From Rhodospirillales bacterium (lineage in GTDB: Bacteria > Pseudomonadota > Gammaproteobacteria > Steroidobacterales > Rariloculaceae), in the NCBI GenBank assembly GCA_024640665.1, contig JAHEEO010000077.1, forward strand, positions 1 to 12,533: a DNA stretch of 12,533 nucleotides, written 5' to 3'. Both the position numbers and the translations under genes were made by a program. Below, piece by piece: positions 6,754 to 12,533 of the stretch. The notes beneath the pieces were generated by a model. That model saw only the letters and a program-made list of their open reading frames with translations, did not search any database and was not told where the DNA came from. How positions within the stretch are numbered: position 1 is the stretch's first letter; the number at the start of each line of letters is the position of its first letter.

Positions 6754-8064
6754 CTAGCCAAATAAGCGACCTGGAAGCCACAACGCCAGCTCCGGAAATA
6801 TCAGTAATAGAACAATTAGCGTAACACCCGCACTGAGAAATGGCAGAACTCCGCGATACAGAGTCTGCAATGAAATATCGGGCAGCTGAGCCTTTATGAC
6901 AAACAAATTCATTCCCACTGGCGGCGTAATCAGCCCAATCTCGACTACGATGACGAGCAAGACGCCAAACCAAATCGGACTGAACCCCAAACTCACCACA
7001 AGCGGCAAAAACACGGGCACAGTCACCAAGATCATGCCCAATGCGTCGAGGAAGCAGCCCAAAATTAAATAGAACAGTACAAGCGCGATGATCACTGCCA
7101 TCGGTGACCACTGTGCTGCCACGACATACTCGACCAGACCCTGAGGCAATTGCGTCAATACCAAGAAATAGGAATAGACAAACGCCATAATCACGATAAA
7201 GAACAGGACGGCAGTGGTGCGAACAGTTTCCGCAGCGGCATCCAACAGCGCAGCAACAGAAATTTTTCGTGTTGCGAAACCCAGCAATATGGCGGCAAGA
7301 CTACCCACAGCCGCGGCTTCAGTGGGACTGAAAAATCCAGCATAGATTCCGCCCACGGCGATGATAAACAGTACGGCCATTTGCCAAATTCCGGCGATGT
7401 CTGTCATGCGTTCTGTCAGACTCATTCGCCCTTGACTGACAGCGGGCGCTAAGTTCGGGCGCCAGGCCACCAAACAAGCAATCACGATCACATGCAGCAC
7501 AGTCAACACAAGCCCCGGCAGCAATCCCGCGGCAAACAGCTGAGCAACGGAAGCCTGCGCAATAACTGCGTAGATAATCAATATGACTGATGGCGGTATT
7601 AGAATTCCGAGCGTCCCTCCAGATGCGACAGCGCCGGTTGCAAGGCGCTCGTCATAACCAAGCCGACGCATTTCGGGAATCGCGATTCGGGACATCGTCG
7701 CGGCTGTTGCGAGGCTGGACCCGCAGATTGCGCCGAACGCCGCACAAGCGCCGACTGCCGCCATTGCAACCGTGCCGCGCCGGCCAGCAAACAGCGCATT
7801 CGCCGCCTTAAAAAGGTCTTGACTCATTCCCGACCGCGCTGCCACAGCGCCCATCAATATGAACAAGGGCACTACTGACAAAGAGTAACCTTCTGACAAT
7901 TCAAACGGCGTGGCTGCCAGACGGTTGAGCGCCGAATCGAAGTCGTCGACGATTGCATAGCCCAGTGTCCCGACGATGCCCATGGACACCGCGACGGGCA
8001 CACGCAGAAATACCAGCGTCACGATCACGACAATACTCGCCACGCCGATTAGCTCAGTCGGCAT
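6754..8064 (-). CDS. dctM: TRAP transporter large permease subunit (DctM family)
   Basis: A 436-residue inner-membrane protein of the usual DctM length, highly hydrophobic throughout with about twelve predicted membrane spans. Family signatures are clear: GSSLATAATMSRIAIPEMRR around residues 115-134, then GGTLGILIPPSVILIIYA at about 149-166, and near the C-terminus a PVFLPLV segment followed by VVEIGLITPPVGMNLFVI. DctM forms the ion-coupled (normally sodium) transport channel of tripartite ATP-independent periplasmic systems, moving organic acids captured by the DctP binding protein together with the small subunit DctQ. The start at 8064 overlaps the end of dctQ by 11 nt, which indicates translational coupling; no strong Shine-Dalgarno sequence is visible. 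It is the last clear member of the overlapping string hmgA-dctP-dctQ-dctM. The substrate cannot be read from this subunit. Confidence 0.96.
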   Translation of the reverse strand: MPTELIGVASIVVIVTLVFLRVPVAVSMGIVGTLGYAIVDDFDSALNRLAATPFELSEGYSLSVVPLFILMGAVAARSGMSQDLFKAANALFAGRRGTVAMAAVGACAAFGAICGSSLATAATMSRIAIPEMRRLGYDERLATGAVASGGTLGILIPPSVILIIYAVIAQASVAQLFAAGLLPGLVLTVLHVIVIACLVAWRPNLAPAVSQGRMSLTERMTDIAGIWQMAVLFIIAVGGIYAGFFSPTEAAAVGSLAAILLGFATRKISVAALLDAAAETVRTTAVLFFIVIMAFVYSYFLVLTQLPQGLVEYVVAAQWSPMAVIIALVLFYLILGCFLDALGMILVTVPVFLPLVVSLGFSPIWFGVLLVIVVEIGLITPPVGMNLFVIKAQLPDISLQTLYRGVLPFLSAGVTLIVLLLIFPELALWLPGRLFG

Positions 8065-8566
8065 GATGATGAACCCCGCGCTTTCGTTGTCGAGATGCGG
8101 TGAAATCCGCTATATCGGATTTCAGAATAGGCAACATTGAGACGATTGAAAAAAGCACACCGATAAGCACAGGCACCCAGTACCAAAAAAGGGAAATCTG
8201 GAGATCGGTAGAAAGATCACCAATCTCGAGCGTATCAACAGCCTGAACGCACATTCGGGAAAACATTGCGACCAATAATGTAAGCGTCAAAGAAGAAGCA
8301 AAAACTCGGAGCAAGTTCCGCCATGTTTCGCCCAAGAACTGATCAATTGCGTCGACCGTAATCTGTTCGCGCCGCACAAATGCTTCAGGAAGGGCGAGGA
8401 ATACGACCGCGACGATTCCCAGCGCCACAATTTCAACGCTACCGAGGACCAGCTGATTCATCGTCACACGCATTGAAATGTCGATTACGGTAACCAACAT
8501 CATCAACGCCAAGGACGCCATCGCGGTATAGCGCAGCACACGGGCGACACGCGAGATTATGTTCAT
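8054..8566 (-). CDS. dctQ: TRAP transporter small permease subunit (DctQ family)
   Basis: A 170-residue inner-membrane protein with four hydrophobic segments at about 14-31, 43-62, 88-104 and 128-148, the normal plan for DctQ. The stretch around the second span (GSVEIVALGIVAVVFLALPEAFVRREQITVD, read 42-72) has the family's typical pattern of a small residue plus glutamate in the membrane and a basic-Glu-x-Ile-x-Val-Asp exit. It acts as scaffold for the DctM permease in tripartite uptake. The start codon overlaps the dctP stop in an ATGA tetranucleotide (8563-8566), and the gene's end overlaps dctM by 11 nt, so all three are translated from one message. The C-terminal tail (SRQRKRGVHHHAD) is basic and cytoplasmic. 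Confidence 0.93.
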   Translation of the reverse strand: MNIISRVARVLRYTAMASLALMMLVTVIDISMRVTMNQLVLGSVEIVALGIVAVVFLALPEAFVRREQITVDAIDQFLGETWRNLLRVFASSLTLTLLVAMFSRMCVQAVDTLEIGDLSTDLQISLFWYWVPVLIGVLFSIVSMLPILKSDIADFTASRQRKRGVHHHAD

Positions 8567-9603
8567 TCGATGCTTCGACTGCCGGGTCGATATTTCACCG
8601 CAAGCTCGCGAACTCTCTCCATGAACGCCCGCGCGGGAAGGCCCTGCGCTTCGGCCGCCGCAATACGCTCCTCGAACAGGAATTTAGATGCATCGGCGAA
8701 TACTCGTCTTTGTTCGTCAGTTAGCTCAATGATGGTGACGCCATTGTTGCGCATGTAAGCACGGCCCGGCTCCTCCATGGCATCCCAACGCGCGCCCACT
8801 TCGCGAGCGGCTGCCATGCCGGTCGTTGCATCAATAAGCAACTGGAGATCCGCTGGCAGTGCGTCAAAGCTGGCTTGATTCATCAAGACGCCAAAGCTAT
8901 TTACGTAACTCAACAATTCCGTGGAATAAGCAACATACGGAGCCAAACGAAAACTCAAAACGCCGTCATATGGAATAACAACACCGTCTATGACGCCCTT
9001 ATTCAAGTTCTCAGCAATCTCGCCGGGCGAGATTCCGGCGGGCGACGCTCCCCATGCGCGCAAAGTATCGCCGATCACGGAAGACGGATGGCGAATCCTC
9101 AGCCCGCGCATATCTTCCGGCCGATAAACTGGCCGCTCGCTGGTATGCATCACGCCAGGCGCGTGACCAAACAAATATAAGATCTTGACGCCTTTGTGTT
9201 CTGCCGCCAAATACTCTGGAACCAGCTCCATCAGCACTTGGCTAGCCTGTTCGCCGCTTTCGAACAGCAAAGGTAGATGGGTCAGCTCCAGCAAAGGGAA
9301 CCGACCAGACGGCAAGCCATGCATAATCCAGGCGATATCGACGTCACCGCGACGTACGAGATTATATTGCTGCGATAAGCGCCCGAGTTGCTGGGCCGGA
9401 TAAATTTCTACCTTTAGCCGACCGCCAGAACGCGCTTCGAGCTCCGCAGCCCAATTCGCAAATGTAACACTGTGCTGATGATGCAGCGGTGGTGCATGGT
9501 GACTGAGCTTGAGCACAAAACTCTCTTGCTGAGCGACCAATTCCGGCATCAACGCAAAGCCCATAAGCAAGCAGCAAAACAGTTGTCCGCTGCGGCTAAT
9601 CAT
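8563..9603 (-). CDS. dctP: TRAP transporter substrate-binding protein (DctP family)
   Basis: A 346-residue periplasmic binding protein. I place the start at the ATG at 9603 (MISRSGQLF) because a GGAG element lies 9 nt upstream; the in-frame ATG at 9612 directly abuts that element. A signal peptide ends near ELVAQ. The mature protein shows the DctP pattern: KLSHHAPPLHHQHSV at the N-terminus, GGRLKVEIYPAQQLG, then the segment PEDMRGLRIRHPSS in which Arg171 (the second Arg of LRIR) corresponds to the arginine that clamps the substrate carboxylate in TRAP binding proteins. This supports an organic acid ligand. The start overlaps the end of hmgA by 8 nt (ATGATTAG), tying the transporter to homogentisate cleavage; an aryl-acetate, homogentisate or related aromatic acid is the natural guess, by context only. 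Its stop overlaps dctQ by 4 nt. Confidence 0.94.
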   Translation of the reverse strand: MISRSGQLFCCLLMGFALMPELVAQQESFVLKLSHHAPPLHHQHSVTFANWAAELEARSGGRLKVEIYPAQQLGRLSQQYNLVRRGDVDIAWIMHGLPSGRFPLLELTHLPLLFESGEQASQVLMELVPEYLAAEHKGVKILYLFGHAPGVMHTSERPVYRPEDMRGLRIRHPSSVIGDTLRAWGASPAGISPGEIAENLNKGVIDGVVIPYDGVLSFRLAPYVAYSTELLSYVNSFGVLMNQASFDALPADLQLLIDATTGMAAAREVGARWDAMEEPGRAYMRNNGVTIIELTDEQRRVFADASKFLFEERIAAAEAQGLPARAFMERVRELAVKYRPGSRSIE

Positions 9604-10900
9604 GACCAGCATCTCCGGAGAATTGCTTACGCAACCCTGACCAACACTGAGCGTAGTCTTGTTGAAGCGCGGAAGTTGTTAAAGCGAACTCCGTAGGTTT
9701 AAGCACGTAGCGAGACTCGAACATGAAAGCCAATGTGCCCTCCAGCTTCTCCGGAGACAGATCGGCCGATGCAGCTGCTTCGAACACGCTGTCAGCAGGC
9801 CCATGCGGGAGCATCGAGTTGTGCAAAGTGGCGCCGCCAGGAAGGAAGCCATCGGGCTTTGCAACATACTCGCCATGAACGAGCCCCATAAACTCACTCA
9901 TAATGTTGCGATGATATGGTGGCGGACGAAATGTACCGGTTGCAACCATCCAGCGCGGCGGAAATACGACAAAGTCGGCATTCGCCACGCCAGCGGTGTC
10001 CGACGGCGACGTAAGGACCGTATAGATCGACGGATCGGGGTGATCCACGCTGACCGTGCCAATGACTGTGTAGCGTGAAAGATCATATTTGTAGGGCGTG
10101 CAGTTTCCCCACCAAGCCACGACATCAATTGGAGAGTGATCCATTTCAGCGGCGAATAGCTGGCCACCGAATTTCATCGTTAATTGAAACGTCCCCTCAC
10201 GATCTTCATATGCGGCCACAGGCGCGAGAAAATCGCGCTCGTTGGCGAAACCATCAGAGCCAACGGGTCCGCGCTCGGGCAAGCGAAACGCTTGCCCGTA
10301 GTTCTCGCAAATGTAGCCCCGCGCTATTGAGTCCGGCAACACGATTCGGAACGCCATGCCCCTCGGCAATAAGAGAATTTCTCCCGGCGCAACATCTAAT
10401 ATGCCGCATTCGGTGTGGGCACGGATGCGGCCCAACTGTGGCACCAGCAGCATCTCGCCATCCGCATTGACGAAAAACCGATCGTCCATAGATTCCCGCG
10501 CCAAGTACATGTGTACTGCCAATCCGGTGTTCATGGACACGTCGCCGTTGACTGCGATGGTCGTCAGCCCATCGATGAAGTCGCCGGCGCTTGTCGGCAC
10601 GTCAAAAGGACTCCAACGCAATTGGGCTGCAGGCGCGGTCAAGCTGCGCTCAACCCCGCCGCTGGCCAGGCGGGGATGATCGGTTAGTTGAAAGCTGCCA
10701 TGCTTTACCGAGGGACGAATGCGATAGAACCACGTCCGCAGATTGCTCGCTCTCGGTGCCGTGAAGGCCGTCCCGCTAAATTGCTCAGCATAGAGGCCGT
10801 AAGCGACCCGCTGCGGAGAACGCTGGCCAACGGGCAGTGCGCCGGCCAGCGCTTCGGTTTGGTGTTCATTGCCAAATCCGCTTTGATACGCGCGACTCAA
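9596..10900 (-). CDS. hmgA: Homogentisate 1,2-dioxygenase
   Basis: HmgA opens the ring of homogentisate to give maleylacetoacetate in tyrosine/phenylalanine catabolism. From the TTG at 10900 the protein has 434 residues, close to the 433 I recall for the Pseudomonas enzyme. The N-terminal YQSGFGNE at 5-12 and GALPVGQRSPQ at 20-30 are typical. The iron ligands are visible as His330 and Glu336 (YHRNIMSEF) and His366 (LPHGPAD), and the active-site His287 lies in VDHPDPS. One deviation is at 262-265: the usual AWHG reads AWWG. The start is uncertain: there is no ATG near the family N-terminus. The TTG at 10900 has GAGTGA 7 nt upstream and begins just after the stop of the lipoprotein gene; a TTG at 10921 is the alternative. 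The ATG at 11035 would add 45 residues unlike the family. The 3' end overlaps dctP. Confidence 0.95.
   Translation of the reverse strand: MSRAYQSGFGNEHQTEALAGALPVGQRSPQRVAYGLYAEQFSGTAFTAPRASNLRTWFYRIRPSVKHGSFQLTDHPRLASGGVERSLTAPAAQLRWSPFDVPTSAGDFIDGLTTIAVNGDVSMNTGLAVHMYLARESMDDRFFVNADGEMLLVPQLGRIRAHTECGILDVAPGEILLLPRGMAFRIVLPDSIARGYICENYGQAFRLPERGPVGSDGFANERDFLAPVAAYEDREGTFQLTMKFGGQLFAAEMDHSPIDVVAWWGNCTPYKYDLSRYTVIGTVSVDHPDPSIYTVLTSPSDTAGVANADFVVFPPRWMVATGTFRPPPYHRNIMSEFMGLVHGEYVAKPDGFLPGGATLHNSMLPHGPADSVFEAAASADLSPEKLEGTLAFMFESRYVLKPTEFALTTSALQQDYAQCWSGLRKQFSGDAGHD
9613..9616 (-). promoter_or_regulatory. Ribosome binding site inside hmgA for dctP
   Basis: On the minus strand this is GGAG, within the last codons of hmgA. 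It is 9 nt before the ATG at 9603 and directly against the ATG at 9612, which favours 9603 as the dctP start. Confidence 0.55.
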
Positions 10901-10907
10901 GGCAGAA

Positions 10908-11558
10908 TCACTCGATGGCAAAGCAATAGAATAGCCCGTTACCACCGGTGCCCTGCAAGTCAGCCTGACCGCAGCCCCGTGAAGCGTGCGCGCTGTTCCA
11001 CGACGTGGGGTTGTCGCCACCGCCTTGGCGGTCATGATGACCTACCTGTGCGCTACCGTCGCTGCTGCTAGAACTCCAATTACTGCAGGTGTGATCCATG
11101 CCATCGGTGAATGCGATTCCGTCCACAGTAGAACCGGTCAGGATGTCGTGCATGTTAGGCGTATCACCGCGACCGTTAATTTGATTACCCGATTCTGTGA
11201 CTGAGTTTTCTTTGCCGAGCCGGCTGTTTTCGCTATGCAGGTCTGTAATGCTGTCGGCAACCTGAATGCCGTTGGCATTGGACCATGGTCCATTGCCAAT
11301 TCGATCACGCGCGTTGACCGAGGCCTGGCCGCCGCCGCTCGTGCTCAAGTAAGCCCGCCAAGTCTTGCCAGTGACGCCCGCGGAACTGGCCAACGCAGAA
11401 CAATGCGCATCGGCGCCAGCCAATCCACCCAGATCTGCGCCATCGCCCGACCCCGCACTGGTTAGAAAGAAACTCATACTCTCCGTCTGCGCGTTTGTTC
11501 CGCAGCCACCAACCAGTGCAGTCATTGCTGCCAAGCAAAGTAGTCGATAAATTCTCAT
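10908..11558 (-). CDS. Lipoprotein with endostatin/lectin-like domain
   Basis: A 216-residue lipoprotein: MRIYRLLCLAAMTALVGGC is a lipoprotein signal with the modified Cys at 19, preceded by a GGGGGA ribosome site. The rest is one domain starting LGGLAGADAHCSALA (43-57) and WRAYLSTS. It continues with DRIGNGPWSNANG, NGRGDTPNMHDILTGS, a HTCSNW segment, GHHDRQGGGDNPTSWNSAH and a GGNGLFYCFA end. This is the pattern of bacterial proteins related to the endostatin/C-type-lectin-like fold, found anchored or secreted in many Proteobacteria. Four cysteines in the mature domain (Cys53 and those of HTC, RGC and FYC) suggest two disulfides. The exact binding partner is unknown. The gene lies 7 nt upstream of the chosen hmgA start on the same strand, which makes it the probable first gene of the hmgA-TRAP transcript. 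A 106-nt gap separates it from the preceding membrane protein gene. Confidence 0.85.
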   Translation of the reverse strand: MRIYRLLCLAAMTALVGGCGTNAQTESMSFFLTSAGSGDGADLGGLAGADAHCSALASSAGVTGKTWRAYLSTSGGGQASVNARDRIGNGPWSNANGIQVADSITDLHSENSRLGKENSVTESGNQINGRGDTPNMHDILTGSTVDGIAFTDGMDHTCSNWSSSSSDGSAQVGHHDRQGGGDNPTSWNSAHASRGCGQADLQGTGGNGLFYCFAIE

Positions 11559-11664
11559 TGGTTTTCCCCCAGCTCAGTTCCAAAAAATTGTAGCCTACGT
11601 ATTAGAATACCTCAGCTAAGAGACATATAACTCAGGCACTTCATATCTCTTGCGTGCACCCGAC

Positions 11665-12324
11665 TCACAGCGCATTTGCTATACGCTGGTCTAACCAGGT
11701 TACGGACCGTTGCCAAACACCCGGCTCAGAACCGCAAGCCCGCTGTACCTCCACCACCAAACGGCCGTTACCGACAGCAACTTCGGGGGCCAATTCATCG
11801 CGAGCAATCAGGCCCGACTGCGTTCGAAAAACACGATAGATCCGACTCGGATCAATGTCTTGAAATACGGAACTACCAAAAGTGGTATCAACCAAGAAAT
11901 TCCAGCGTCCCAAAGAGTCTGTGATCGATACCAAATCAAACGTTGATTCCGCGGCCAGCGAATGGGCCAAATTGAGCCTTGAATTCTGTTCGTCGATGAT
12001 CGAATAGCGGCCTTCGATTCGCGATAAGCGATATTGCGCGTCCAGCCCGAAAAGCAACGCCCAGTTCTTCCATTTCAGAAACTCCGCATCGACACGCCAC
12101 TGATCGCCATAGATATCAAACTCGCGCCTGACACAACCTCCGTCGGAATCGATAAAAACCCTATAGTGGCCCTCTGCTAGGTTTTGAAAACGCAGTTCGG
12201 CGATCAACTGCTCATCAGTGAGCACTGAATATGTATATACGGCCGATGAGAACAAAGCTATTGCACCGAGCACTGTCACACCGGCAAACAACAATCCTGT
12301 TTTTAAAAAGCGCCGCAATCGCAT
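11665..12324 (-). CDS. Single-pass membrane protein, unknown function
   Basis: A 219-residue protein with one N-terminal membrane anchor (about residues 9-31, preceded by MRLRRFLK) and a soluble domain that should face the periplasm. The domain shows LRFQNLAEGHYRVFIDSDGGC (44-64), then FDIYGDQWRVDAEFLKWKNW at 69-88 and FGLDAQYRLSRIEGRYS at 92-108. I recognise this as a conserved hypothetical family in Gammaproteobacteria, sometimes labelled as a multidrug-efflux-related protein without support; no transporter features are present. The ATG at 12324 is preceded by GAGGTG with an 8-nt spacer, located right after the stop of the FAH-family gene 16 nt upstream, so the two are probably co-transcribed. 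No functional link to the FAH enzyme is evident. Confidence 0.82.
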   Translation of the reverse strand: MRLRRFLKTGLLFAGVTVLGAIALFSSAVYTYSVLTDEQLIAELRFQNLAEGHYRVFIDSDGGCVRREFDIYGDQWRVDAEFLKWKNWALLFGLDAQYRLSRIEGRYSIIDEQNSRLNLAHSLAAESTFDLVSITDSLGRWNFLVDTTFGSSVFQDIDPSRIYRVFRTQSGLIARDELAPEVAVGNGRLVVEVQRACGSEPGVWQRSVTWLDQRIANAL

Positions 12325-12340
12325 TGCGTTGACACCTCAG

Positions 12341-12533
12341 TTACGCCGCCCTAAACCGCACGCTCATTTCGCCAACCGACTCGATACGCGCCTCAAGCAA
12401 ATCGCCTGGCACAACTGCCCCGACACCCTCGGGCGTGCCAGTCATGATGATGTCGCCCGGATATAGTGTATAGAAACTTGATGCCAGTTCGATCAAACGC
12501 GGCACATCAAATATTAAATGCCGTGTATTCGAC
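12341..12533 (-). CDS. Fumarylacetoacetate hydrolase family protein (3' part; gene runs off right edge)
   Basis: The last 63 residues of a FAH-domain enzyme are encoded here; the 5' part is outside the window and the frame is read from 12532 downward. The segment begins SNTRHLIFDVPRLIE and contains the family hallmark YPGDIIMTGTPEGVG (visible residues 24-38), followed by VVPGDLLEARIESVG. This pattern belongs to the short FAH-fold group (YcgM/FAHD1/HpaG-like; metal-dependent C-C hydrolases or decarboxylases acting on acylpyruvates and related diketo acids) rather than to classical 420-residue fumarylacetoacetase. Given hmgA about 1.4 kb downstream, a role in aromatic ring-fission product breakdown is plausible, but acylpyruvate or fumarylpyruvate hydrolysis are equally possible. 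It precedes the membrane protein gene by 16 nt. Confidence 0.9.
   Translation of the reverse strand, partial: SNTRHLIFDVPRLIELASSFYTLYPGDIIMTGTPEGVGAVVPGDLLEARIESVGEMSVRFRAA

Noticed and set aside
9803..10687. Several plus-strand open frames antisense to hmgA
   Set aside because: They lie inside a gene with all iron ligands intact and encode low-complexity Arg/His/Pro-rich translations typical of antisense frames.
10901..11035. ATG-started 479-residue form of HmgA
   Set aside because: The added 45 residues are the out-of-frame reading of the conserved C-terminus of the lipoprotein gene and do not resemble any HmgA N-terminus.

Overview
The window looks like chromosomal DNA from a Gram-negative proteobacterium, most likely an uncultured marine or aquatic gammaproteobacterium. 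The grounds are Sec and lipoprotein signal peptides, a tripartite TRAP transporter, a YdjM-type DUF457 membrane protein, a DUF6152 protein beside two exported proteins of an uncharacterised family, and catabolic genes of the homogentisate type. Assignment below class is a guess. I saw no tRNA, rRNA, IS element, integrase, phage gene or CRISPR array.

Layout. Positions 1-1333 (+): the 3' part of a metallo-beta-lactamase-fold hydrolase of the AHL-lactonase type, then a short-chain dehydrogenase. Positions 1339-3281: a small unknown protein (-), the DUF457 membrane protein (+) and a low-complexity unknown protein (-). Positions 3507-6082: two exported proteins that share a motif series, one (+) converging on the other two genes (-), with a DUF6152 protein as the middle gene and a symmetrical intrinsic terminator at the convergence point. 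Positions 6226-6702 (-): a small exported protein with a highly charged tail.

Positions 6754-11558 (-) hold a compact gene string: endostatin/lectin-like lipoprotein, hmgA (homogentisate 1,2-dioxygenase), then dctP, dctQ and dctM of a TRAP transporter. From hmgA to dctM every junction overlaps (8, 4 and 11 nt with the starts chosen here), so these four are almost certainly one transcript. Positions 11665-12533 (-): an unknown single-pass membrane protein preceded by the 3' end of a fumarylacetoacetate-hydrolase-family gene that continues beyond the right edge.

Taken together, the right half reads as uptake and ring cleavage of an aromatic acid: the TRAP system would import an organic acid, HmgA opens homogentisate to maleylacetoacetate, and the FAH-family enzyme could act at a later C-C cleavage step. 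The TRAP substrate is inferred from context only. The left half is dominated by exported proteins of unknown role. The most interesting items are the DUF6152/paralogue module, including a possible N-terminal histidine metal site, and the hmgA-TRAP fusion operon with its non-ATG hmgA start behind a lectin-like lipoprotein gene.
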